Assembly: GCA_964473745.1 (NCBI GenBank)
Contig: CAYYQE010000012.1
Span: 1-41,767 of the forward strand
Length of the DNA: 41,767 nt
Source: JABJMC01 sp964473745
GTDB taxonomy: Bacteria; Patescibacteriota; Gracilibacteria; UBA1369; UBA12473
Direction: 5' to 3'
The notes under the pieces were generated by a model. It was not told the DNA's origin and did no database searches. It was given only the letters and a program-made list of their open reading frames with translations. The position numbers and the translations under genes are program-made. Positions 7,803-14,824 of the stretch are shown here, piece after piece. How positions within the stretch are numbered: position 1 is the first letter of the stretch; every line of letters begins with the position of its first letter.

Positions 7803-9101
7803 TTAGGAAAAGCGGTCGTAGTGGTGCGAAAGAAGTTGCGCGTTAACTTGGCGAATCAAATCAAGAACAACACCAACAACGATAATTAATCCAGCTCCAC
7901 TAATAACTAGAGGGATGCTTCCGGTGCTAGCTCCTTGGAATACCTGTTGGATTATCATCGGAGAAATAGCAATACATGCTAGGAATACACCTCCCCATAA
8001 GTTTAGATAGCTGGATGTTTTTTGAATATATTCTGCGGTTTCTTTTCCAGGTCTAATACCAGGAATAAACCCACCTCTTTTTTGAATACTTTCGGCCACG
8101 TTTACTGGATTGAAAGTGATAGAAACGTAGAAATAAGTAAACGCAATAATAAGTAAGAAGAAAAGAATTAAGTAAAGAGCGCTTTGTCCTTGGAAATAAG
8201 TGATACAAAAGTCTCCGATTGCTTGGAGCCAGGCTGATTCAGCATTTACTAAGAATTGGCCCATAACAGAAGGGAAAGTAACCATGGAAACCGCAAAGAT
8301 GATTGGGATCATTCCGGCTTGGTTTACTCGAATAGGAAGCATAGCTTGTTCGCCTCGCGCTGACCGGCCGCGCCCGGCATAAGTAATTGGGATTCGCCGC
8401 TGGCCTTCGGTTACTAGTATTACAATCACCGTAAAGAAGATGGTGATTAAAACCATGGCCACAAATGGAATTAGTTTTTCAATGTCTTGTTCTGCTAAGG
8501 CCATTGATGAAGCAACAATGGAAGGTACTCCCGCCATAATTCCTCCAAAAATTAATAGTGAAATTCCGTTTCCAATACCTTTTTCCGTAATTATTTCTCC
8601 AAGCCACATAAGTAAAATCGTTCCCGTAGAAACAGTAATCATAATCGGTAGAATAACAGAAGGATCGGCAATGTCTTGAATGATTGGGACTGGTGCCGAA
8701 GCGTTAATTAGCGAGATCATTCCGTAGGATTGTAAAAAGGCAATCGGGAAAGTGATCCATCTAGTGATTTGGTTAATCTTGCGGCGTCCGTCTGCTCCTT
8801 CTTTGGACATAGCTTCTAATCTCGGGGAAATAACCGTCATAAGCTGCATAATAATCGAGGCATTAATGTAAGGCGAAAGCCCCATTAATACAATCGAGAA
8901 ATTTTCGGCGCTTCCTCCTGTTAATAGACTGAAAGCTCCTAGTAATTTGTTTCGTTCAAAAACAACTTTTAAGGCCTCTAAATCCACACCAGGAATAGTG
9001 ATGTGGGTAAGAAGACGGAAAACGGTTAATGCAAAAATCGTAAAGAGAATTTTTTTGCGTAGATCTTTTGATTGCCAGATTTGGGTGATGTATTTGAGCA
9101 T
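7803..9101 (-). CDS. secY: Protein translocase subunit SecY
   Basis: The channel-forming subunit of the Sec translocon in the cytoplasmic membrane. The 432 residues contain ten hydrophobic segments in the usual arrangement. Recognisable signatures include the plug and TM2 region (LLTGGSAENFSIVLMGLSPYINASIIMQLM), GEIITEKGIGNGISLLIFGGI before TM5 and FNPVNVAESIQKRGGFIPGIRPGKETAEYI in the cytosolic loop. It follows rplO by 13 nt with TAACCTTCCC after the rplO stop. Standard spc-operon position. Confidence 0.98.
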   Translation of the reverse strand: MLKYITQIWQSKDLRKKILFTIFALTVFRLLTHITIPGVDLEALKVVFERNKLLGAFSLLTGGSAENFSIVLMGLSPYINASIIMQLMTVISPRLEAMSKEGADGRRKINQITRWITFPIAFLQSYGMISLINASAPVPIIQDIADPSVILPIMITVSTGTILLMWLGEIITEKGIGNGISLLIFGGIMAGVPSIVASSMALAEQDIEKLIPFVAMVLITIFFTVIVILVTEGQRRIPITYAGRGRSARGEQAMLPIRVNQAGMIPIIFAVSMVTFPSVMGQFLVNAESAWLQAIGDFCITYFQGQSALYLILFFLLIIAFTYFYVSITFNPVNVAESIQKRGGFIPGIRPGKETAEYIQKTSSYLNLWGGVFLACIAISPMIIQQVFQGASTGSIPLVISGAGLIIVVGVVLDLIRQVNAQLLSHHYDRFS

Positions 9102-9114
9102 GATTTTGGGAAGG

Positions 9115-9564
9115 TTACGCCGGAGTCTCTATTTTGCCACCAGCTTTGGTGATTTTTTCAGCAGCAACTTTAGATACTTTATCAACTTGAACAGTTAACG
9201 CAATTTTAAGTTCGCCAACACCGAGAACTTTAACTGGCTTTTTGGTGGAGCGAATGATTCGTTTTTTAGCTAAAGTTTCTAAATTGACAGTTTCATCGGC
9301 TTTAAAATTGTCATTTAAAACGCCAACGTTAATCGGAAGATATTCAATTCTAGTTGGGTTTTTGAATCCGCCTAGTTTAGGCATACGCATATAAAGAGGA
9401 GTTTGTCCTCCTTCGAATCCCGGGCGACGGCGTCCACCAGCACGGGCGGTTTGTCCATTCATCCCACGACCGCAATAAGTTCCTTTTCCAGAACCATTAC
9501 CGCGTCCAACGCGTTTTTTGCTTTTGCGACTCTTGGTCGCTGGTTTGAGTTCGTGAAGTTTCAT
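9115..9564 (-). CDS. rplO: 50S ribosomal protein L15
   Basis: L15 is a late-assembly large-subunit protein. The 149 residues start MKLHELKPATKSRKSKKRVGRGNGSGKGTYCGRG, the glycine-rich basic extension typical of the family, and contain RRRPGFEGGQTPLYMRMPKLGGF. In most bacteria rpmD (L30) lies between rpsE and rplO. Here the rpsE stop is 10 nt upstream of this gene, so L30 is absent from its expected site. CTAACCCACT precedes the ATG. Confidence 0.98.
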   Translation of the reverse strand: MKLHELKPATKSRKSKKRVGRGNGSGKGTYCGRGMNGQTARAGGRRRPGFEGGQTPLYMRMPKLGGFKNPTRIEYLPINVGVLNDNFKADETVNLETLAKKRIIRSTKKPVKVLGVGELKIALTVQVDKVSKVAAEKITKAGGKIETPA

Positions 9565-9574
9565 AGTGGGTTAG

Positions 9575-10246
9575 TTACTTTTTAGGTGCTTCGGGTTTAG
9601 GTGTTTCAGGCTTAGGCTTTTCGGGCTTTGGCGCCGGTTTGGCCGCTTCAGGTTTAGGCTTTTCGGATTTTTTAGGCGCTTCAGGCTTTTTAGGAGCCTC
9701 TGGTTTTTTCTCGGTTTCTTTTTGGTCGCTCGCTTCGCTCGCCTCCTCTTTTTTAAATTTGTCTTCTGGTCTGGCTCGTAAAGCTTTTAGAGCTTCGATG
9801 GTTGCTTGAGAATTATTTAATTTATTTGGTGATCCTAGTGTTTTGCTTAAAATATTTTTGATTCCAGAAAGTTCGATAATGCGACGGGTTGCTCCACCGG
9901 CAATAATTCCGGTACCAGGTCCAGCCGGGATAAGTAGAATTTTTGAAGCTTTGAATTTGCTTTGAATTCGATGCGGAATAGTGTCGTCCTTGGTCATTGG
10001 AACTACAATAAGGTTTTGCTTAGCTTTGGTTACGGCTTTTTTGATCGCGCCAACTACTTCGTTAGATTTTGCAACGCCAATCCCTACTTTTCCTTTGCGA
10101 TTACCAATGGCAACAGTAGCTCGAAAGCGAAGTCTGCGACCACCTTTAACCACACGGGTTACTCGGTCGAGTTGAATAACTTCTTCGTCGTATTCTTTGG
10201 GCTCTTGTTTTCGAGGCCCACGGTTGCGTTTTTGAGGTTTTGGCAT
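9575..10246 (-). CDS. rpsE: 30S ribosomal protein S5 with long PKPE-rich C-terminal tail
   Basis: S5 shapes the mRNA entry channel and influences fidelity. The S5 N-terminal domain (VIQLDRVTRVVKGGRRLRFRATVAIGN, about 24-50) and C-terminal domain (IPAGPGTGIIAGGATRRIIELSGIKNILSKTLGS) are complete by about residue 158. S5 is usually about 165 residues, but this one is 223. The last 60 or so are a repetitive, highly charged tail built of K/P/E/A (PKKPEAPKKSEKPKPEAAKP and similar). The start of the tail (EASEASD) is encoded by a CTCGCTTCGCTCG motif (9729-9741) that also occurs in the two non-coding elements of this operon. L30 does not follow it. Confidence 0.97.
   Translation of the reverse strand: MPKPQKRNRGPRKQEPKEYDEEVIQLDRVTRVVKGGRRLRFRATVAIGNRKGKVGIGVAKSNEVVGAIKKAVTKAKQNLIVVPMTKDDTIPHRIQSKFKASKILLIPAGPGTGIIAGGATRRIIELSGIKNILSKTLGSPNKLNNSQATIEALKALRARPEDKFKKEEASEASDQKETEKKPEAPKKPEAPKKSEKPKPEAAKPAPKPEKPKPETPKPEAPKK
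9729..9741. repeat. CTCGCTNCGCTCG motif within rpsE
   Basis: The 13-nt CTCGCTTCGCTCG matches the hairpin-loop region of the elements at 11664-11676 and 13271-13283 apart from the central base. Here it is translated in frame within the S5 tail (EASEASD region), and the flanking 5-bp stem of the other copies is not preserved. Confidence 0.6.
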
Positions 10247-10262
10247 AATTGGTAAAGTTTAA

Positions 10263-10604
10263 TTAAAATTTTAATCCAGCTTCTCGGGCGCCTTCGGCAA
10301 CAGCCTTAATGCGTCCGTGATATTTGTAACCATTTCGATCAAAAACACATTTTTTTATCTTTAATTCGAGTGCTTTTTTGCCAAGTTCTTCGCCAATTGT
10401 TTTGGCGCGTTCAATTTTGGTTCCTTTAGGAGTTTTAAGATCAGAAACAGTAAGTAAAGTCTTCCCAGCAGCATCATCAACCAGAGAAGCGTAGGTGCAA
10501 CGTAAGCTGCGGTTTACCACTAAACGAGGACGAGCCGCGGTGCCACTTAATTTGGCGCGGATTTTGTTATGTCTTCTTTTTCTAAGGATTTCTTTAAGTT
10601 GCAT
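10263..10604 (-). CDS. rplR: 50S ribosomal protein L18
   Basis: L18 binds 5S rRNA and links it to the central protuberance. The 113 residues show the family core RKRRHNKIRAKLSGTAARPRLVVNRSLRCTYASLVDD and the ending CVFDRNGYKYHGRIKAVAEGAREAGLKF. Normal length. It lies 10 nt downstream of rplF and 16 nt before rpsE, in standard spc order, with no Shine-Dalgarno sequence. Confidence 0.98.
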   Translation of the reverse strand: MQLKEILRKRRHNKIRAKLSGTAARPRLVVNRSLRCTYASLVDDAAGKTLLTVSDLKTPKGTKIERAKTIGEELGKKALELKIKKCVFDRNGYKYHGRIKAVAEGAREAGLKF

Positions 10605-10614
10605 GATTTAAGTT

Positions 10615-11166
10615 TTAAGCGGTTTTAGCAGCTGTTTTACCAGCTTTACGATGAATTATTTCATCAATATATTTAATACCCTTTCCTTTGTACGGTTCAG
10701 GTTTGCGGAAAGAGCGAATTTCAGCAGCAGTTTGTCCAACAAGCTGCTTATCAATTCCAGAAATAATAAGAATATTCTTTTTGGTATCATCAGCCTTGAA
10801 TTCAATTCCTTCGGGAGCTAGATATTCAATCGGATGGGAAAAACCTAGACTTAAATTAAGCTTTTTCCCTTGGATTTGAAAGCGGTAACCTACCCCATTT
10901 ACTTCGAGTTGTTTGCTGAATCCTTCGGAAACGCCAATAATCATATTGGCAATTAGACTTCTAGTTAGGCCGTGTAGGCTTTTGTGTTCACGAACATCGC
11001 TTGGTCTTTTAACCGTGATGCTTGTTTCAGTAACAATTACTTCCATTTCTGGATGTACAGCTAATGTTAGTTCGCCTTTTCCACCCTTTACGGTGAGTGT
11101 TCCGTTTTCGTAAGCAACAGTTATTCCACTAGGGATTTCGATAGGTTTTTTTCCGATTCGAGACAT
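10615..11166 (-). CDS. rplF: 50S ribosomal protein L6
   Basis: L6 lies near the factor-binding site and the sarcin-ricin loop. The 183-residue sequence has the duplicated L6 fold: MSRIGKKPIEIPSGITVAYENG at the start and the signature PEPYKGKGIKYIDEIIHRKAGK near the end, with a short alanine-rich tail. It follows rpsH by 15 nt, with TAACCTTACTT after the rpsH stop. Normal. Confidence 0.98.
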   Translation of the reverse strand: MSRIGKKPIEIPSGITVAYENGTLTVKGGKGELTLAVHPEMEVIVTETSITVKRPSDVREHKSLHGLTRSLIANMIIGVSEGFSKQLEVNGVGYRFQIQGKKLNLSLGFSHPIEYLAPEGIEFKADDTKKNILIISGIDKQLVGQTAAEIRSFRKPEPYKGKGIKYIDEIIHRKAGKTAAKTA

Positions 11167-11181
11167 TTTAAAAAAGTAAGG

Positions 11182-11565
11182 TTAATATATTTCGCAAAGA
11201 AGTTCGCCTCCGGCTTTGTTCTTTCGGGCGTCCTTATTAGAAAGGATGCCTTGAGGGGTTGAAAGGATAGAAATTCCTAATCCGTTTAGTACAGTAGGAA
11301 TTTTTTCAACGCTGACATAAATTCGTTGTCCAGGTTTTGATATTCGTTTCAAGGTAAGCGGTTGAGGAAGTTTTTTCAGCGTGACATGAATTTCTTGGAA
11401 TTTTCCGGGAGTCTCAATGTTTACTTCTTCTAAATAGCCGTTTTTTGCCATAACTTGAAGCATATTGTGCTTCATTTTGGAATAAGGCATACACACCTTT
11501 GCGTGACCGGCACGGTCAGCATTTCTAAGGCGAGTGAGCATATCAGCGATTGGATCGGTATTCAT
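11182..11565 (-). CDS. rpsH: 30S ribosomal protein S8
   Basis: A primary 16S rRNA-binding protein which, in E. coli, also represses the spc operon by binding its own mRNA. The 127 residues begin MNTDPIADMLTRLRNADRAGH and contain RISKPGQRIYVSVEKIPTVLNGLGISILSTPQGILSNKDARKNKAGGELLCEIY, which holds the conserved RNA-binding C-terminal domain. Unusually for this compact operon, about 110 nt separate it from rpsN. That gap holds one copy of the multi-hairpin element (11593-11682), ending about 25 nt before the rpsH start codon. Confidence 0.98.
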   Translation of the reverse strand: MNTDPIADMLTRLRNADRAGHAKVCMPYSKMKHNMLQVMAKNGYLEEVNIETPGKFQEIHVTLKKLPQPLTLKRISKPGQRIYVSVEKIPTVLNGLGISILSTPQGILSNKDARKNKAGGELLCEIY

Positions 11566-11592
11566 GTGAATAAATTTTTAGTGTGCTTAGTT

Positions 11593-11682
11593 GGGCCTTC
11601 GCGGCCGTTCCCGAACGGGATAAAGATTAATGGTTAATTCAAGGTTTAGTGCAGGCGGTGAGCCTCGCTCCGCTCGGCTCTA
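11593..11682 (-). repeat. Three-hairpin structured element, copy A (rpsN-rpsH gap)
   Basis: Read on the minus strand: hairpin 1 has stem GAGCC/GGCTC with an 11-nt loop (11660-11680), then CACTAAA and an AT-rich spacer, then hairpin 2 CCGTTC-GG-GAACGG (11605-11618), then hairpin 3 GGCC-GCGAA-GGCC (11594-11606). It begins immediately at the rpsN stop codon and ends about 28 nt before the rpsH start. Copy B at 13203-13289 has the same layout and spacing (41 versus 40 nt between hairpins 1 and 2), with stem bases changed in compensating pairs. Confidence 0.75.
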
Positions 11683-11904
11683 CCAAGAGGATTTTCGAAC
11701 CCCCATGATGAGGCCGTTACTGGCTAATTTGCGGAAACAAATGCGGCAGAGGCCGAAGCGGCGCATGTAGCTGCGAATTTTTCCACAGTTACCACAGCGA
11801 TTATAAGTTCTCGTTGGGAATGAAGGTTTTTTCCCAGCTTTGAGAGCTCTGAGATGCTGTTTTTGCTTGCGAGCGCATTTGACGACAAGGGCTTTGCGAG
11901 CCAT
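11680..11904 (-). CDS. rpsN: 30S ribosomal protein S14, zinc-binding type with N-terminal extension
   Basis: S14 of the small-subunit head. The 74 residues contain the zinc-ribbon cysteines in CGNC and CRIC and the family ending GVRKSSW, marking the short zinc-dependent form (type Z, usually 61 residues). About a dozen extra residues lie in the N-terminal half (KQKQHLRALKAGKKPSFP), reminiscent of the longer zinc-free form. The gene ends in TAG, and the structured element starts at that stop codon. TAACCTTATTTTT lies between the rplE stop and the ATG. Confidence 0.97.
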   Translation of the reverse strand: MARKALVVKCARKQKQHLRALKAGKKPSFPTRTYNRCGNCGKIRSYMRRFGLCRICFRKLASNGLIMGVRKSSW

Positions 11905-11914
11905 AAAAATAAGG

Positions 11915-12466
11915 TTATTGAGCTTCTTCTTTAGGTTGATCTTTAAAAGGAAAGCCTAGAGATTTTAATAATTTATAAGCAGACATATTGTCTTTAGCAG
12001 TAGTGTTAATAGTGATCTGTAAACCGTGGTTACGAGTGACGTTATCAGGATTTACTTCTGGGAAAACCGTTACCTCTTTAATACCAAGGGTGTAATTCCC
12101 GCGACCATCAAATCCTTTGGCTGAAATGCCACGGAAGTCACGAGTACGCGGTAAGGCCACGCCAACTAAGCGAGTCAAAAATTCATACATTCGATCGCCT
12201 CGTAAAGTAACAACCACTCCAACTGGATCTCCCTCTCTAAGTTTAAAGTTCGATACGGCAATTCGTGATCTGGTAACGATTGGTTTTTGTCCGGTTAAGG
12301 CGGCGATGTTTTCTATTACTTGGTCATAATTTTTGTCACCCTTGCGAACAAAACTCCCAATTCCAACGTTAATGTTTATCTTGGTAACACGAGGTGTTGC
12401 TAGGTCATTTTTGAGACCTAGATCGGTTTTGAGATTCGGTAGGATTTCTTGGTAAAGTGTTTTCAT
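11915..12466 (-). CDS. rplE: 50S ribosomal protein L5
   Basis: L5 binds 5S rRNA and contacts the P-site tRNA and the small subunit. The 183 residues include PRVTKININVGIGSFVRKGDKNYDQVIENIAALTGQKPIVTRSRIAVSNFKLREGDPVGVVVTLRG, and later LPRTRDFRGISAKGFDGRGNYTLGIKE, all typical. It follows rplX with a 2-nt gap and precedes rpsN by 10 nt. Standard. Confidence 0.98.
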   Translation of the reverse strand: MKTLYQEILPNLKTDLGLKNDLATPRVTKININVGIGSFVRKGDKNYDQVIENIAALTGQKPIVTRSRIAVSNFKLREGDPVGVVVTLRGDRMYEFLTRLVGVALPRTRDFRGISAKGFDGRGNYTLGIKEVTVFPEVNPDNVTRNHGLQITINTTAKDNMSAYKLLKSLGFPFKDQPKEEAQ

Positions 12467-12468
12467 AA

Positions 12469-12804
12469 TTAAGATTTTTTGCGAGGAGTAGTGATTTTAT
12501 CGAGAGACTCTTGGCATTTTTTGCAAACGCGTTGTTTTTTCTTGTTTTCGAGAATGATGTAGCCAACGCGAGTTGGTTTGTTACATTGTGGACAGATTAC
12601 TTTTACGTTAGAAACATGAATAGGAGCTTCGTAAGTGATGATTTCTCCGGGGCGAGAAGTAGTCTTTTTGATGTGCTTTTTTTGCATATTTACCTTTTCA
12701 ACTACAACTCTTTCACGTTTTTGAAATGTGCGCATAACTTTGCCGGTCGCATTGCGATTTTTCCCAGCTGTAACCAATATTTTGTCTCCAGTTTTAACTT
12801 TCAT
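12469..12804 (-). CDS. rplX: 50S ribosomal protein L24
   Basis: An assembly-initiator protein of the large subunit, near the tunnel exit. The 111 residues start with the KOW motif (GDKILVTAGKNRNATGKVMRTF) and end with four cysteines arranged CPQC...CKKC (about 76-99), a zinc-ribbon found in many bacterial L24 proteins. It overlaps nothing; the rplN stop (TAG) is 2 nt upstream, so reinitiation or coupling is likely. Confidence 0.98.
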   Translation of the reverse strand: MKVKTGDKILVTAGKNRNATGKVMRTFQKRERVVVEKVNMQKKHIKKTTSRPGEIITYEAPIHVSNVKVICPQCNKPTRVGYIILENKKKQRVCKKCQESLDKITTPRKKS

Positions 12805-12806
12805 GG

Positions 12807-13175
12807 CTAAATAACGTCAGGGGCTAAAGAGATAATTTTTTGAAAACCACGGTCACGAAGTTCACGGGCAACCGGGCCAAAGACACGCGTTCCTTTTGGT
12901 AGGTTTTCTTTACTAACAATAACAACCGCATTGTCATCAAATCGAACGCTAGAACCATCTTTTCGTTGCATGGCTTTTCGTTGGCGAACAACAACCGCTC
13001 GTTCAACAGATTTTTTCTTAACAATTCCATTGGGGGAAGCCTCTTTGATAGAGACAACGATGACGTCTCCGATGCGGGCATAGCGACGCTTGGATCCTCC
13101 GAGGACTTTGATACACATGACCTCTTTGGCTCCAGTGTTGTCAGCGACTTTTAATCGTGATTGCGATTGAATCAT
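12807..13175 (-). CDS. rplN: 50S ribosomal protein L14
   Basis: L14 forms intersubunit bridges and is the first gene of the spc operon in E. coli. The 122 residues begin MIQSQSRLKVADNTGAKEVMCIKVLGGSKRRYARIGDVIVVSIKEA and end GFQKIISLAPDVI, with the RNA-binding GTRVFGPVARELRDRGF. The start is the ATG at 13173-13175; TTAACCATTC lies about 20 nt upstream. Upstream is the second copy of the structured element (13203-13289), placed at the S10/spc junction. Confidence 0.98.
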   Translation of the reverse strand: MIQSQSRLKVADNTGAKEVMCIKVLGGSKRRYARIGDVIVVSIKEASPNGIVKKKSVERAVVVRQRKAMQRKDGSSVRFDDNAVVIVSKENLPKGTRVFGPVARELRDRGFQKIISLAPDVI

Positions 13176-13202
13176 GGTTTATGATTAGAATGGTTAACGT
13201 TT

Positions 13203-13289
13203 AGCCTCTCGGCCAATCCCGATTGGGATAAGGTTTAGGGTATTAAATATTTTTAGTGCTAGCGGCGACCCTCGCTGCGCTCGGGTCTG
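13203..13289 (-). repeat. Three-hairpin structured element, copy B (rpsQ-rplN gap)
   Basis: Read on the minus strand: hairpin 1 has stem GACCC/GGGTC with an 11-nt loop (13267-13287), then CACTAAA and an AT-rich spacer, then hairpin 2 CCAATC-GG-GATTGG (13213-13226), then hairpin 3 GGCC-GAGA-GGCT (13203-13214) with a GNRA-type loop. The distal part encodes the last residues and stop codon of rpsQ, and the rest is untranslated, ending about 28 nt before the rplN start. Layout matches copy A at 11593-11682. Confidence 0.75.
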
Positions 13290-13497
13290 TTGTCCATCTT
13301 TTTAACTTAGAAAGAGGACGAGTTTCGTAAATGGTGACTTTATCACCGGCTTTGTAAGTGTTTTCTGGATCGTGTGAGTGAAATTTCTTAGAAGTGCGGT
13401 AGCGTTTTTTGTACTTAGGATGAGTTTGGTAGCTGTCGACACGAACCACAATGGTCTTGTCTTTAGCTGTTACTACGAATCCGGTTTTGCTGCGCAT
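13243..13497 (-). CDS. rpsQ: 30S ribosomal protein S17
   Basis: A primary 16S rRNA-binding OB-fold protein. The core GFVVTAKDKTIVVRVDSYQTHPKYKKRYRTSKKFHSHDPENTYKAGDKVTIYETRPLSKLKRW (about 6-68) is complete. The remaining residues, TTDPSAARVAASTKNI, do not look like S17. They are encoded by the distal hairpin of the structured element at 13203-13289, which also supplies the TAA stop. This suggests that the element inserted at, or grew into, the end of the gene. It follows rpmC after 11 nt (TAACCTTTTAAATC). Confidence 0.97.
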   Translation of the reverse strand: MRSKTGFVVTAKDKTIVVRVDSYQTHPKYKKRYRTSKKFHSHDPENTYKAGDKVTIYETRPLSKLKRWTTDPSAARVAASTKNI

Positions 13498-13508
13498 GAT
13501 TTAAAAGG

Positions 13509-13715
13509 TTATTTTTGAGGTTGCTCTTTTTGTAAAGCGTTCATGAGAGTCAGAATTTGGGCAACGTATTTTTTATTCCCAGCGATAACGTGAGATTTTT
13601 TATCTTGATTCATCTTTACCGAGAGCTTAGAAGATAGCCAATCTCGGCGCGCTTTTTTGAGTTCAGCGGCGAGATCTTTGAGAGTCAGTTTTTTTAATTC
13701 AGCTAGGGGAAGCAT
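13509..13715 (-). CDS. rpmC: 50S ribosomal protein L29
   Basis: A small two-helix protein near the tunnel exit, a docking site for factors acting on nascent chains. The 68 residues MLPLAELKKLTLKDLAAELKKARRDWLSSKLSVKMNQ... match the family pattern (L..EL...L..L...LF.L). It lies 2 nt after rplP and 11 nt before rpsQ, in the invariant rplP-rpmC-rpsQ order. Confidence 0.95.
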   Translation of the reverse strand: MLPLAELKKLTLKDLAAELKKARRDWLSSKLSVKMNQDKKSHVIAGNKKYVAQILTLMNALQKEQPQK

Positions 13716-13717
13716 AA

Positions 13718-14137
13718 TTAAATTGTTTCTTGAGTAATAAATTTAGTTTTAGTCGGGAGTTTGTGGCTAGCGAGGCGCATGGCTTCGCGAGCAACAGCTT
13801 CAGATACACCATCAAGTTCAAAGAGGATCATGCCTGGTTTAACGCGGAAAACATAGTGGTCAACCGCTCCTTTCCCAGAGCCCATAGGAACTTCAGCTCC
13901 TTTTCTAGTGACTGGGGTGTGAGGGAAAACGCGAATCCAGATTTTTCCGCCACGCTTGATATAGCGAGTCATAGCTCGTCGAGCAGATTCAATTTGGCGA
14001 GAAGTAAGTTCACTCATAGTCACGGCTTTTAAACCATAAGCTCCGAAGCAGAGGCGATCACCTCCCTTGGTCTTGCCGCCAAACTGTCCTCGGCGACGAA
14101 AGAGTTTCCGATATTTCATCTTTTTAGGTAGAAGCAT
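13718..14137 (-). CDS. rplP: 50S ribosomal protein L16
   Basis: L16 lies close to the A-site tRNA elbow. The 139 residues start MLLPKKMKYRKLFRRRGQFGG and contain GAYGLKAVTMSELTSRQIESARRAMTRYIKRGGKIWIRVFPHTPVTRKGAEVPMGSGKG, all diagnostic. With the family-typical M(L/M)xPK start the gene overlaps the end of rpsC by 14 nt. A second in-frame ATG at 14119 would remove the overlap but also the conserved first residues. Confidence 0.97.
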   Translation of the reverse strand: MLLPKKMKYRKLFRRRGQFGGKTKGGDRLCFGAYGLKAVTMSELTSRQIESARRAMTRYIKRGGKIWIRVFPHTPVTRKGAEVPMGSGKGAVDHYVFRVKPGMILFELDGVSEAVAREAMRLASHKLPTKTKFITQETI

Positions 14138-14807
14138 GTTCTGGTTTTATAGATTCAGAGACCATCTCAGAGACTTTATTAAAGACTTCGCCTTTATAAA
14201 TCCAAACTTTAACTCCGATTATTCCGTAAGTGGTCCAAGCCGGGAAAAAGCCATAATCAATATTGGCACGTAAAGTGTGAAGAGGTATTTTGCCTTCTGT
14301 AAAAGTTTCAGCACGAGCAATTTCAACACCGTTTAAACGGCCTTTGATTCCGACTTTAATTCCTTGGGCGCCAGCTTCTCTAGATCGTTGGATTGCACTT
14401 TTGATAGCGCGGCGATAAGAAACACGTCGAGTAAGTTGGCGGGCAATGTTTTCTGCTACAAGGTAGGCGTCTAAGTCTGGCGTTTTAACCTCTTTTACGG
14501 TGACATTAAAGCGTTGTGGACGGAATTTAGTTTCTAAGCCTTTTTGGAATTTTTCAATTCCTTCTCCTTGTCGTCCAATAATTGCTCCCGGGCGAGAGGT
14601 GTGAAGGATTAGGCTGGTGTTATTAGCATCGCGTAAGATTTCAACTTTGGAAATGTGTCCTTCTTTAAAGTAAGTCTTGATGAATTTTCGAATATGAAGA
14701 TCTTGATGCAAAAGCTTCCGGTATTTGTGTTTGCCGGCAAACCAGTTAGAGTCCCAACTTTGAATGATTCCGATGCGTAAGCTTTTTGGATTAACTTTTT
14801 GTCCCAT
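14124..14807 (-). CDS. rpsC: 30S ribosomal protein S3
   Basis: S3 forms the mRNA entry site with S4 and S5 and contributes helicase activity. The 227 residues have the start MGQKVNPKSLRIGIIQSWDSNWF, a KH domain with GAIIGRQGEGIEKF (about 73-86), and the C-terminal domain with RRVSYRRAIKSAIQRSREAGAQGIKVGIKGRLNG. Its C-terminus overlaps the start of rplP. Normal length and position. Confidence 0.98.
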   Translation of the reverse strand: MGQKVNPKSLRIGIIQSWDSNWFAGKHKYRKLLHQDLHIRKFIKTYFKEGHISKVEILRDANNTSLILHTSRPGAIIGRQGEGIEKFQKGLETKFRPQRFNVTVKEVKTPDLDAYLVAENIARQLTRRVSYRRAIKSAIQRSREAGAQGIKVGIKGRLNGVEIARAETFTEGKIPLHTLRANIDYGFFPAWTTYGIIGVKVWIYKGEVFNKVSEMVSESIKPEHAST

Positions 14808-14824
14808 AGAGGGGAGTGATTAGA

